The notes: generated by a model from the letters alone, not told the origin. 19,334 nt of DNA from Gammaproteobacteria bacterium (GCA_003645435.1 QNFD01000009.1:1-19334), one strand, 5' to 3'. Positions 1 through 6,592 are shown, counted from the first letter of the stretch. A program made the numbers and translations.

Positions 1-682
1 AATCGGCGGCGTTTGCTATCGCGGCCATCTCGATCGATGACTTGGTGCCGTCGAGGAATGAATTGAACATCTGGCTGCGCATGCCGGCGGCCGCGGCCTG
101 TTCAGCGCTGAGGCCATAATGCGACCAGACCGTATCCGGGGTCGATTCGTGGTATGCGGGTAAGTATTTGGTACCCTTGCCAGCCGCCACGACGTGAAAG
201 CCGCAGCTCCTGGCCCAGTCAATCATTTCCATCGTCAGCGCGGGCTGATCGCCGTAAGCCATGGAATAGACCACTCCGGCCTGGCGCGCCTGCTGGGCGA
301 GATAAGGGCCTGCCAGTACATCGGCTTCGACATTCACCATGACCACGTGTTTGCCATACTCGGCGCAAAGCAGCGCGTGTTTAATGCCCGCGGCCGGGTG
401 ACCGGTGGCCTCGACGACGACGTCTATCTGATCACCCTGGATCATTCGCTCGGCGTCATCGATGAATGTGGTCGAGGCGATGCGCGTCTCATCCCAGCCG
501 ACCTCTTTACAGCGCGCCATGGCCTGGGCGGGATCGAGATCGGCGATTACAGTGACCACGAGTCCGGGCGTGGTTGGCGCCTGCGACAGAAACATCGAGC
601 CGAATTTGCCGGCGCCTATCAATCCAACCCGCACAGGCTGATTATCGGCTTCGCGTTGCTTGAGAGATGAATATAGATACAT
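1..682 (-). CDS. NAD(P)-dependent oxidoreductase, homoserine dehydrogenase-like (partial)
   Basis: This reading frame is open from an ATG at 682 to the left edge, giving 227 residues of an N-terminal part; the stop lies outside the window. It starts MYLYSSLKQREADNQPVRVG and runs straight into a Rossmann dinucleotide-binding motif GLIGAGKFGS at about residues 20-29. Further on it has VVVEATGHPAAG at about 85-96, then HVVMVNVEADVLAGP, as in the predicted homoserine dehydrogenases that carry a C-terminal SAF domain (COG4091). That family identification is from memory of the motifs, and the substrate is unknown. No clear Shine-Dalgarno sequence precedes the ATG. It lies 43 bases downstream of the PhyH-family gene on the same strand, so the two probably form one transcript. 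The long plus-strand open frame over this region is its antisense shadow. Confidence 0.85.
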   Translation of the reverse strand, partial: MYLYSSLKQREADNQPVRVGLIGAGKFGSMFLSQAPTTPGLVVTVIADLDPAQAMARCKEVGWDETRIASTTFIDDAERMIQGDQIDVVVEATGHPAAGIKHALLCAEYGKHVVMVNVEADVLAGPYLAQQARQAGVVYSMAYGDQPALTMEMIDWARSCGFHVVAAGKGTKYLPAYHESTPDTVWSHYGLSAEQAAAAGMRSQMFNSFLDGTKSSIEMAAIANAAD

Positions 683-725
683 AAAGAGTGGCCTGGCGTT
701 GGTGGGAGCCTGGTTTAATTGAGGT

Positions 726-1517
726 TTAGTCGATCAATTCAGTGAGGGTGTCGTCGGCCAATGGCGTGATCGCGGTGAAATCTCGATGCGCGATCCATTC
801 CGGGCGTTTGAACTGGCGGATATGGTTGTCCACATGGCACAACGACAGGTAAACAATGGTGCGGTCCATCGGGCTGATATTGGCTGGACTAGCGTGCACC
901 AGTAGGCTCGAAAATACTAACATTGAGCCGGCGTCACCGGTGGGCGCCACGCAGCCACCCTGGTTGTATAGTTCGGTGACGGTATCACGGTCCAGGGTCC
1001 ATAACGGATAGCTGGTGGTTTCGAGGTCATGCCCGGCGGCCACCACGCCCTGCTTATGGCTGCCGGGTATGAATATCAGGGGGCCATTGGCGGCGGTGAC
1101 ATCATCGAGGAACACGGCGATGTTCATCGCCCGCGGCTCGGGCATTAAATCGTCCCGCGCCCAGGTGCCGTAATCCTGGTGCCACTGCCAGACATCGCCG
1201 TCGAATGCGGCCTTGGCGTTGACTTTATACTGGTGCATGTAGACCGGACCATCGAGCAACTGCATCACCGGGTCGATCAGTCGCGGGTGCGCGCCCAGTC
1301 TTCTAAACGCGTCGTTATAGGTGTGTGCGGCAAAGGCGGTACGCGCGACCCCCGATGACTCGCGCCACACCTCTTCGCGTTGCATTTGATAAACATCGAG
1401 CGCCGCCTGTTTAAGTACCCGGGTTTCTTCCGCGCTGAATGCGTTGGGGAAGAACAGGTATCCGGTTTTGTCGAATTCTTCGAGTTGTTGTTTGCCAAGT
1501 GGTGTGGGATTGGACAT
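726..1517 (-). CDS. Phytanoyl-CoA dioxygenase (PhyH/EctD-like) family protein
   Basis: A 263-residue protein of the Fe(II)/2-oxoglutarate-dependent PhyH family, which includes phytanoyl-CoA hydroxylase and ectoine hydroxylase. The iron-binding triad is visible: H113 and D115 in WQWHQDYGTW, and H208 in SSLLVHAS. R219 in DRTIVYLS is the probable 2-oxoglutarate anchor. The segment NGPLIFIPGSHKQG (about 144-157) is the usual strand leading into the core. Length is normal for the family and the enzyme looks active and cytoplasmic. The substrate cannot be read from the sequence; the known EctD signature is not matched closely enough to call ectoine hydroxylase. The ATG at 1517 has no strong ribosome binding site. 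The gene is probably co-transcribed with the homoserine dehydrogenase-like oxidoreductase downstream, which suggests a hydroxylation followed by a redox step. Confidence 0.9.
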   Translation of the reverse strand: MSNPTPLGKQQLEEFDKTGYLFFPNAFSAEETRVLKQAALDVYQMQREEVWRESSGVARTAFAAHTYNDAFRRLGAHPRLIDPVMQLLDGPVYMHQYKVNAKAAFDGDVWQWHQDYGTWARDDLMPEPRAMNIAVFLDDVTAANGPLIFIPGSHKQGVVAAGHDLETTSYPLWTLDRDTVTELYNQGGCVAPTGDAGSMLVFSSLLVHASPANISPMDRTIVYLSLCHVDNHIRQFKRPEWIAHRDFTAITPLADDTLTELID

Positions 1518-1743
1518 TAATCAATCAGGGGGTAGTGTGACAGGCTTTGGATTTTACCCTTGTTTCACGGGCTTTCCCAGTTTGATAGATATCGGTGGAA
1601 TCGAAGCGGCCCGGCCCAATCAAATGGCTGGAAGTGGCGGTAATTCTTGTCTGTTCATGCCTACTTCCTATCCTGTCGCGCCAATCGTATGGAACTGACT
1701 ATCTAATCGGGTTTGGTCATCTACTATAGCGTTATTAACTTTT

Positions 1744-1749
1744 TATAAT
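1744..1749 (+). promoter_or_regulatory. Candidate -10 element for the 57-residue orphan gene
   Basis: A perfect TATAAT lies 69 bases upstream of the ATG at 1819. No good -35 hexamer sits 16-18 bases before it; TTGGTC at 1713-1718 is too far away. The rest of the 1518-1818 stretch shows no gene, repeat or strong hairpin. Confidence 0.4.
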
Positions 1750-1818
1750 GTTTGGCCAGGGATGGCCGCCCTTTTTCTTGAATTTAACTTTCGATATTAA
1801 CCAGGCTGGAGAAATGAT

Positions 1819-1992
1819 ATGAATTATGACGGATTGACTCTTGAACAACAGAGAGACTTGGATGAAATTCTAAAGGGCTTGCAGCAGTCCGTTAACCTGG
1901 TGGTATATATGAATACGCTCGGTAAGGAGATAAACATCCTCGAAAAATTTAGTATCATGATCGATAATGCTGCTGAAGCGAAAGCCGCGTAA
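1819..1992 (+). CDS. Small hypothetical protein, 57 residues
   Basis: A short complete frame encoding 57 residues, beginning MNYDGLTLEQQRDLDEILKG and ending NAAEAKAA. A GGAGA at 1808-1812 sits six bases before the ATG at 1819, and a TATAAT lies upstream, so it has real gene signals despite its size. The first ATG at 1814 runs into a stop after two codons and is not the start. The protein is acidic and predicted mainly helical: an amphipathic first half (LEQQRDLDEILKGLQQS) followed by a more hydrophobic stretch (VNLVVYMNTLGKEINILEKF). There is no signal peptide or cysteine. I recognise no family. A stem of about nine base pairs between CCCCC (near 2005) and GGGGG (near 2038) follows the stop, without a T tract. 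Confidence 0.6.
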   Translation: MNYDGLTLEQQRDLDEILKGLQQSVNLVVYMNTLGKEINILEKFSIMIDNAAEAKAA

Positions 1993-2075
1993 CAATACCT
2001 GTCCCCCTTTTACAGACGTTGAGACATTTTAAAGAGGGGGTAAGTTTGAATCTGATCTCACAAACACCTCATTCA

Positions 2076-2100
2076 ATAAAAAAGGCCCCTGTCGGGACTC
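2076..2100 (-). terminator. Intrinsic terminator after tRNA-Arg
   Basis: On the minus strand GTCCC-GACA-GGGGC forms a five-pair stem (one G-U) followed by CCTTTTTT. It lies about 12 bases beyond the encoded CCA of the tRNA gene. On the plus strand the same stem contains an A-C mismatch, so the minus orientation is favoured. Confidence 0.6.
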
Positions 2101-2111
2101 TTTTAATTGAA

Positions 2112-2188
2112 TGGCGCGCCCGGAGAGATTCGAACTCCCGACCACCTGGTTCGAAGCCAGGTACTCTATCCAGCTGAGCTACGGGCGC
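2112..2188 (-). tRNA. tRNA-Arg (anticodon UCG)
   Basis: A 77-base cloverleaf on the minus strand. The acceptor stem GCGCCCG pairs with CGGGCGC. The D-arm AGCTCAGCTGGATAGAGT is canonical, the anticodon stem CCTGG/CCAGG encloses loop CTTCGAA with anticodon TCG, and the T-arm contains GGAGTTCGAATCTCC. The discriminator is G and CCA is encoded in the DNA (2112-2114). Anticodon UCG reads CGA and other CGN arginine codons. A promoter precedes it and a terminator follows, so it is a single-gene transcription unit. No integrase or duplicated tRNA 3' end is visible nearby. Confidence 0.95.
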
Positions 2189-2204
2189 TTAAATAGAAGC
2201 GCGC

Positions 2205-2233
2205 AGCATAAGGGGTAGATAACCACATATCAA
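2205..2233 (-). promoter_or_regulatory. Sigma70-type promoter of tRNA-Arg
   Basis: Minus-strand TTGATA (2228-2233) and TATGCT (2205-2210) are separated by exactly 17 bases. A GC-rich discriminator GCGCGC follows, as is typical of growth-rate and ppGpp-controlled stable RNA promoters. The predicted start is about 10 bases before the mature tRNA 5' end. Confidence 0.65.
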
Positions 2234-2253
2234 TTTATTTTTTATTGCAGAGT

Positions 2254-2272
2254 CCGGCCTGCTAATGGCCGG
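2254..2272 (-). terminator. Weak hairpin after the universal stress gene
   Basis: CCGGCC-(7 bases)-GGCCGG is a perfect six-pair stem 32 bases beyond the stop of the universal stress gene. No T run follows directly, though an A/T-rich stretch comes about 14 bases later. It may act as a weak terminator or an mRNA-end stabiliser. Confidence 0.35.
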
Positions 2273-2304
2273 GATTGCTTTAGGCGATTTAAGCAGGTGC
2301 AAAT

Positions 2305-2826
2305 TTATTTTACGGTAAGAACCGAACACTCCGCTCGTTGAGAAACCTTGTGTGAAACACTGCCGGTTACGAACCCCTTTAGATTACTAAGCCCTCGTCT
2401 CCCCATGACGATTATGTCAGCATTTGCCTGGTTGGCGACTTCAAGAATATTGTTTGCATAATCCCCGGTGCGAATTTCCGTAGTAACATCTTTAATACCG
2501 GCCTTCCCGGCGCTTTTTGATGCGTTTTCCAGTATTTGCTCTCCGAGTAAAGCAATAATCCTGGCTTCTTTATCTTCGATCCCACCGCCGAGGAACCGGG
2601 CAACAGCCGAGTAGGTATTATCCTTGTTACCTACATTTGGCGGTTTGGAGTCAAGCAAGTTCTCCACTTCCGCCATGCGCGCTAATTCTTTAGAGGGATG
2701 ATCATGGGTTAAAACATGAACGAGGGTCAGCCTGGCTTCGTATTTAGAAGCCAGGTCTATGGCCATACTCTGGGCATGTTTGGCGGGCGCGGAGCCATCG
2801 ATTGCAAGGACTATGCTTTTTATCAC
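2305..2826 (-). CDS. Universal stress protein (UspA family), ATP-binding type
   Basis: A 173-residue single-domain Usp. It opens with IKSIVLAIDGSAPAKHAQ, the usual first strand with the nucleotide-contacting aspartate D10. Near the C-terminus it carries the complete ATP-binding motif G-x2-G-x9-G-S: G142, G145, G155 and S156 in MGRRGLSNLKGFVTGSVS. It therefore belongs to the ATP-binding (MJ0577-like) subgroup rather than the UspA subgroup. It is about 25-30 residues longer than a minimal Usp because of an insertion around residues 42-90. The start is GTG at 2826, fixed by a strong GGAGG (2834-2838) seven bases upstream. The gene appears monocistronic and presumably serves stress survival in the cytoplasm. 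An inverted repeat lies upstream. Confidence 0.92.
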   Translation of the reverse strand: MIKSIVLAIDGSAPAKHAQSMAIDLASKYEARLTLVHVLTHDHPSKELARMAEVENLLDSKPPNVGNKDNTYSAVARFLGGGIEDKEARIIALLGEQILENASKSAGKAGIKDVTTEIRTGDYANNILEVANQANADIIVMGRRGLSNLKGFVTGSVSHKVSQRAECSVLTVK

Positions 2827-2866
2827 GGATTAACCTCCAAATTCGTTACCGAAATCATTTTTGTTG

Positions 2867-2900
2867 AAAGCCGGATGCTAGCACTATAGTAACCGGCTTT
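2867..2900. promoter_or_regulatory. Inverted repeat upstream of the universal stress gene
   Basis: AAAGCCGG (2867-2874) and CCGGCTTT (2893-2900) are perfect 8-base inverted arms around an 18-base centre that contains a TACTAT -10-like element on the minus strand. It could be an operator overlapping the promoter of the universal stress gene, or a hairpin in its leader. Which one is not decidable from sequence. Confidence 0.4.
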
Positions 2901-2949
2901 GATAGTGAAAAAACAGCAAGTCTGTTACCAATCCCGGCAAAAATTCATT

Positions 2950-3112
2950 GTCATGCCGGCGAAGGCCGGTATCCATTGAAATTGAAGTCACGATTGATGC
3001 CCTGGGTGCCCGTGTAATGGGCAAGGGTTGCTCCGAAACGTCGGACCGCTGGAACCCTGTTGCATTTCCACCATCCATGGCGGTCATAGCGGCTCGTGGG
3101 CCGCTATGACGG
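2950..3112. repeat. Interspersed REP-bounded repeat, copy 1
   Basis: A non-coding block of about 163 bases matching the block at 10917-11067. The left end is a REP palindrome (TCATGCCGGCGAAGGCCGG then TATCCATT). The centre carries a 22-base segment (3013-3034) identical to 10981-11002, then TTGCATTTCCACC (3060-3072), also identical. The right end is a palindrome, GGTCATAGCGGC...GCCGCTATGACGG (3082-3112). No reading frame is conserved. It resembles a non-autonomous, MITE- or REPIN-like element. Confidence 0.75.
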
Positions 3113-3158
3113 TTTTGACATGGATTTGGTATTTATTAGGCGGATAAACAGGTTGTAA

Positions 3159-3187
3159 TTGCCCCTGGGAAACTGGCCTTTTATACT
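3159..3187 (+). promoter_or_regulatory. Sigma70-type promoter of the cupin gene
   Basis: TTGCCC (3159-3164) and TATACT (3182-3187) are separated by 17 bases. Predicted transcription starts near 3194, giving a leader of about 30 bases before the cupin ATG. Confidence 0.6.
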
Positions 3188-3223
3188 GGTCGTTATCTAT
3201 ATGGGCCGCAAAACAGGAAACCT

Positions 3224-3589
3224 ATGAACCTACAACACTTCTTTAATATTGACGATATGAGCCAGGGTATTTCGCGTACCCTGGCTGACGGGCTCGAGAC
3301 GCGGATTTTTCCCGGCGAGAATGTGATGCTGTCGGTGCTGCGTATCGGCGCTAACAAATCGGGTGTAGAGCACAGCCACCCCCAGGAACAGTGGGGCCTG
3401 ATGCTCGAAGGCAGCGGTGTACGAATCCAGGATGGCGTCGAACACGCGGTAAAGGCCGGTGATTTTTGGCAAACACCAGGCAATATGACGCATAGTTTCC
3501 ATGCCGGTGCCGAGGGTGCCGTTGTGATCGATATTTTCAGCCCGCCCCGGGAAGAATATCGACAGGAAGGGTCGGGGTTCGGGGTTTGA
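3224..3589 (+). CDS. Small single-domain cupin protein
   Basis: A 121-residue cytoplasmic protein made of one conserved cupin barrel. Motif 1 is HSHPQEQWGLMLEGSG (residues 50-65), with H50, H52 and E55/Q56 as likely metal ligands and G64 at the turn. Motif 2 is GDFWQTPGNMTHSF (79-92), with H90 as the last ligand. Such small cupins bind a divalent metal and either act as dioxygenases or isomerases, or sense small molecules; no specific substrate can be assigned. The ATG at 3224 follows AGGAAA (3215-3220) at proper spacing. The gene has its own promoter and an intrinsic terminator, so it is a stand-alone transcription unit. Confidence 0.88.
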   Translation: MNLQHFFNIDDMSQGISRTLADGLETRIFPGENVMLSVLRIGANKSGVEHSHPQEQWGLMLEGSGVRIQDGVEHAVKAGDFWQTPGNMTHSFHAGAEGAVVIDIFSPPREEYRQEGSGFGV

Positions 3590-3667
3590 TTCAGGGGTCA
3601 GGTTACTCCGATATTAGGAAGGTGAATTCAAGATTCAAAACATGAGCAAGTGATTTTACAGTCCCGG

Positions 3668-3690
3668 TTAACCCAAATGGGTTAATTTTT
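3668..3690 (+). terminator. Intrinsic terminator after the cupin gene
   Basis: TTAACCC-AAAT-GGGTTAA is a perfect seven-pair stem with a four-base loop directly followed by TTTTT. It lies about 78 bases after the cupin stop codon. Confidence 0.8.
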
Positions 3691-3941
3691 AGAAGCTTAT
3701 TTTCACCCAAACGGGCGATTCCAGGCAGGTGACATTGCTGTATAAATGACGGCGTAGTAAATAAAAAGTCACGAAGCACGTTGCGATAAGCTTTAACGGC
3801 ACGAGCACGTTAACTATCTCCGCAACGGTCTGATTACTCGAAACCGGCATTATTGGTTTTGTTGGATTTCGATACAAAAGGCTGTTGTTACCGAAGGATA
3901 GAGCTCAAATTCTACCCCGCCACTGAGCGGGGTATTTTTTT
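3691..3941 (+). ncRNA. Candidate small RNA between two terminators
   Basis: This stretch contains no convincing gene, yet it ends in a strong plus-strand terminator although the only upstream gene already has its own. Bases 3689-3700 pair with 3786-3797 over 12 positions (one G-U), which includes AAGCTTAT and ATAAGCTT. GTGAC (about 3729) can pair with GTCAC (about 3769) inside it. No good promoter was found; TATAAA at 3741-3746 lacks a -35. It could instead be the decayed remnant of a gene. No known RNA family (6S, SRP, RNase P, tmRNA) is recognisable. Confidence 0.25.
3913..3941 (+). terminator. Strong intrinsic terminator
   Basis: TACCCCGC-CACTGA-GCGGGGTA is a perfect eight-pair, GC-rich stem with a six-base loop, followed at once by seven T residues. 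On the minus strand no comparable T run follows, so it acts on plus-strand transcription. Confidence 0.85.
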
Positions 3942-3984
3942 ACAGTACCAAAATTTCTGCCATCTCGATATTCAGCAATTATCG

Positions 3985-4013
3985 TTAATCTTGTCAGCAC
4001 CATGATTTATACT
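3985..4013 (+). promoter_or_regulatory. Candidate promoter of the sirtuin gene
   Basis: TATACT (4008-4013) is preceded at 17 bases by TTAATC (3985-3990), a weak -35. The same -10 hexamer is used before the cupin gene. Predicted start is about 4020, close to the possible sirtuin start codons. Confidence 0.45.
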
Positions 4014-4066
4014 GCGGGGCATAAGCCTGGGTTTTGGTCCGGTTGGACTCGCGTTTGTACGAGGGT

Positions 4067-4891
4067 ATGCTTTTGGCGTTGGTTGAATTTATAGAAAACC
4101 ATGCGCGGATTTTTGTATTGACGGGTGCGGGTGTCAGTACTGGCTCCGGCATTCCGGATTACCGGGATAGCGCGGGCGAGTGGAAGCATCGAAAACCAGT
4201 CGACTATCGAGACTTTGTGCGTGAGCACGCGGTACGGCAGCGTTATTGGGCGCGATCTGCGGTTGGTTGGCCGCGCATTAACAGGGCTGAACCGAACGCC
4301 GCCCACATCGGTTTGGCAAGCCTGGAAAAACAGGTCACCGGGTTAGTCATCGTTACCCAGAATGTCGATAGGCTGCATCAACTCGCGGGTAGTAGTCGGG
4401 TGATCGATCTGCATGGTACGCTCGAGCGCGTGGTCTGCCTTGATTGCGGCGCCTATTTTCCCCGTATAGACATACAGGAGTACCTGCTCAGGCATAATCC
4501 TCAACTCGAGGGTCTGTCTGCCAACCTGGCGCCGGATGGCGATGCACAACGCGTCGGCACTGATTTTTCGGAAATCGAAATCCCGCATTGCGATCACTGT
4601 GACGGCTTGCTCAAACCCGATGTGGTATTCTTCGGTGAAAATGTACCGGGGCAGCGCATAACAGAATGCTTCGATGCGCTTGAAACGGCCGACGCGGTAC
4701 TCGTTGTTGGCTCGTCACTGATGGTGTATTCAGGTTACCGGTTCATGCTTAAAGCACAGGCCAGGAGTATTCCGATCGCCGCGATCAATATTGGCAAAAC
4801 CCGCGCCGATGACCTGCTCAGCCTGAAGATTGAACGCGATTGTGGCGAAACCCTGACCGAGTTGGTCAACCAGGTAGCGAGGACGGTGTAA
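4067..4891 (+). CDS. SIR2 family NAD-dependent protein deacylase, class II (SIRT4-like)
   Basis: A 274-residue sirtuin core with no export signal. The NAD-binding motif is LTGAGVSTGSGIPDYRD (18-34), followed by TQNVD (97-101) and the catalytic histidine H116 in DLHGTLERVVCLDCG. The structural zinc site is C124/C127 with C175/C178 (CDHC). RDFVREHAVRQRYWAR, VGWPR, LAPDGD, LKPDVVFFGE, VVGSSLMVYSGYRF and INIGKTRADDL match the mitochondrial SIRT4 class rather than E. coli CobB, so the activity may be lipoamidase- or acyl-lysine-directed (inference from family). The frame continues upstream to TTG codons at 4034, 4043 and 4055. I chose ATG 4067, although its GAGG at 4061 is only two bases away, so the start is uncertain. 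An M24 gene follows after 26 bases. Confidence 0.9.
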   Translation: MLLALVEFIENHARIFVLTGAGVSTGSGIPDYRDSAGEWKHRKPVDYRDFVREHAVRQRYWARSAVGWPRINRAEPNAAHIGLASLEKQVTGLVIVTQNVDRLHQLAGSSRVIDLHGTLERVVCLDCGAYFPRIDIQEYLLRHNPQLEGLSANLAPDGDAQRVGTDFSEIEIPHCDHCDGLLKPDVVFFGENVPGQRITECFDALETADAVLVVGSSLMVYSGYRFMLKAQARSIPIAAINIGKTRADDLLSLKIERDCGETLTELVNQVARTV

Positions 4892-4917
4892 TAACCACCC
4901 TCGACAGATACTATTCA

Positions 4918-6066
4918 ATGTTTAACAAAAGAACACAGACACTAAGAAATCGAATGCGGGATGCGGGCATAGATGTTGCCCTCATTACCGACGATGACTC
5001 GGTTTACTACTACACCGGTTATTATGACTATCTTCACATGGAGTTCGGCAGGCCGACCATACTGGTGATTTCACGGCACGGAGACAGCCTCCTGATTACC
5101 CCATCGATTGACTACAACACGGCGCTGGACAATGCCGTGGTCGATAGAATTGAACCCTGGAATGACGGCATGGGTTATGAATGGCGTGAACACATTCCCG
5201 CTTCATTCAAGAAACAGAATCAGGTTGCCATCGAGCCACATACCATGCCGGCGCTGGTAAGAGAATACATTGGTTCCCTGTTGCCCAGGCAGCGGTTGTC
5301 CGATATCACTCCGGTCATAGCGGATATGCGAATGATTAAATCGAGCGAAGAGCTGCAGTTGGCGCGCCATGCGGGGCAAGTAGCGAACGTTATGATGGAA
5401 GCCGGCCGGGAGGCCATTGCCGATGGCGTGGCTGAATACGAGGTGGCGTTGGCGACAGGCGCGGCGGGGACAAAAAAGTCATCAGAATTACTGCGAACAC
5501 ATTACCCAGATTCGAAAATGTCTCCTAACACCCATTTCCTCCAGATCATGGCATCCGGTGAAGAAATTACCCGTACTCATCATCGCGCCTCTAACCGGAT
5601 AATGAAATTCGGTGAACCGGTATTCCTGTGTTTTTGCGGGATGACCAACTTTCATCGATTTAAGCTCGGATTCGACCGGACATTCTGGATAGGCGAAATT
5701 GGCGACAAAAGCCATGAGGCTGTCTACCAGCTGGCGGTGGATAGCCAGGCGGCCGCTCTGGCCATGTTAAAACCCGGCGTGCCTGCGGAAGCGGTGCATA
5801 ACGCCTATGCCGAGGTGATCCAGTCTGCCGGTTACGACTATCCTTTCCGCTGTGGGCGCGGAACGGGGTTTAGTTTTCTGGAAAAACCGCAGCTGGTATT
5901 CGGGGACAAAACTATTTTGCAACCCAACATGGTTTTTGCAGTTGATGGTTCGGTGAGCACGGACGGCTTCAGGGCACAGGTGGGCGATAGTTTCGTTGTG
6001 ACTGAAAATGGCCACGAAGCCCTGACATCCCATCCTAAATCACTGGAACAAATTATTATTCATTGA
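4918..6066 (+). CDS. M24 family (creatinase/aminopeptidase P-fold) protein lacking metal ligands
   Basis: A 382-residue protein with the two-domain layout of creatinase and prolidase: an N-terminal domain (about 1-140, with ALITDDDSVYYYTGYYDYLH) and a pita-bread catalytic domain. The five metal ligands of the aminopeptidases are absent. The first Asp region reads VFLCFCGM, the GHG histidine is Arg (GRGTGFSF, 313-320), the EPG glutamate is Asp (VDG, 342-344) and the last Glu region reads QVGDSFVV. The segment THHRASNR (220-227) aligns with the catalytic-histidine region of creatinase. The family's metal-independent members hydrolyse creatine-like or ectoine-like C-N bonds; the substrate here is unknown. 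ATG 4918 is preferred; a GTG at 4840 in frame would overlap the sirtuin. It is probably co-transcribed with the sirtuin. Confidence 0.85.
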   Translation: MFNKRTQTLRNRMRDAGIDVALITDDDSVYYYTGYYDYLHMEFGRPTILVISRHGDSLLITPSIDYNTALDNAVVDRIEPWNDGMGYEWREHIPASFKKQNQVAIEPHTMPALVREYIGSLLPRQRLSDITPVIADMRMIKSSEELQLARHAGQVANVMMEAGREAIADGVAEYEVALATGAAGTKKSSELLRTHYPDSKMSPNTHFLQIMASGEEITRTHHRASNRIMKFGEPVFLCFCGMTNFHRFKLGFDRTFWIGEIGDKSHEAVYQLAVDSQAAALAMLKPGVPAEAVHNAYAEVIQSAGYDYPFRCGRGTGFSFLEKPQLVFGDKTILQPNMVFAVDGSVSTDGFRAQVGDSFVVTENGHEALTSHPKSLEQIIIH

Positions 6067-6151
6067 GGTTTTCGATGTGTGTCAATCCGGTGTTGAAATT
6101 CATTAAGTCTGGCCCCATAAAATTTATTCAAGAAGCGGTTTCAAACAGTTG

Positions 6152-6592
6152 TTATGATATTTCCTTGCTATCCCTGTCTTCCGTAAACTGCGGTAAATCA
6201 TCGCTAAACTCATACCAGCTAGCCCTGTAGTGGGTAAAAATATGGGCATTGGGTCTGAGTTCAATTTCCGATTCCAGCGTACCTAGTGAAAATTCAACCA
6301 ATTCGCCGGTATCATTCGAGGGCACAAAGGTCAGGCTGGACCCGCAATTATCGCAGAATTGTCGTTTTGTTCCATTTGGCGCAAGATAGGTTTTGAGATG
6401 CTCTTCACCCGCTACCCAGTGAAAATTATCTGCTTTGGCTTCCCCGTATGTGGCGAAGGCCGCACCGTGAAACTTACGGCACATTGAACAGTGGCAATGA
6501 CCCATGTGGGGCTCTATTTCGTCTACCTCGTATTGAATCAAACCACAAAGACATTGCCCTTTGTAAGGCCGGTTATTTGAATCACTCATCAT
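6152..6592 (-). CDS. GFA family (glutathione-dependent formaldehyde-activating/CENP-V fold) protein
   Basis: A 146-residue zinc protein carrying all the characteristic cysteines of the GFA family: CLC (C14, C16), GHCHCSMC (C33, C35, C38) and CDNCG (C80, C83). The typical FHGAAFATYG segment follows the central cysteines. Members bind two zinc ions and are thought to add or handle glutathione-type S-adducts, but most, including this one, have no proven substrate. The start is ATG at 6592, with a second ATG at 6589. GGAG six bases before the first ATG supports the annotated start. The gene lies 39 bases downstream of the alpha/beta hydrolase on the same strand, probably in one operon, and converges with the M24 gene. 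No clear terminator is visible in the 85 bases between them. Confidence 0.9.
   Translation of the reverse strand: MMSDSNNRPYKGQCLCGLIQYEVDEIEPHMGHCHCSMCRKFHGAAFATYGEAKADNFHWVAGEEHLKTYLAPNGTKRQFCDNCGSSLTFVPSNDTGELVEFSLGTLESEIELRPNAHIFTHYRASWYEFSDDLPQFTEDRDSKEIS

Noticed and set aside
194..670. Plus-strand open frame of 158 codons
   Set aside because: It is antisense to the oxidoreductase at 1-682, whose dinucleotide-binding motif and conserved segments are clear; the plus frame shows no domain.
2112..2188. tRNA-Arg as an integration site for a mobile element
   Set aside because: No integrase, no duplicated 3' end of the tRNA and no shift in base composition within the window.
3115..3120. TTGACA as the cupin -35 element
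   Set aside because: No -10 lies at 16-18 bases; the TTGCCC-17-TATACT pair further on fits better.
3201..3227. Eight-codon leader peptide overlapping the cupin start
   Set aside because: It has no ribosome binding site of its own and no attenuator-like structure follows; probably chance.
3689..3877. Minus-strand frame of 62 codons with a hydrophobic stretch
   Set aside because: It begins at a TTG without a ribosome binding site and runs through the terminator region; no family or conservation sign.
4840..4917. GTG start for the M24 protein overlapping the sirtuin end
   Set aside because: The extra 26 residues fit no M24 N-terminus and lack a ribosome binding site; ATG 4918 is simpler.
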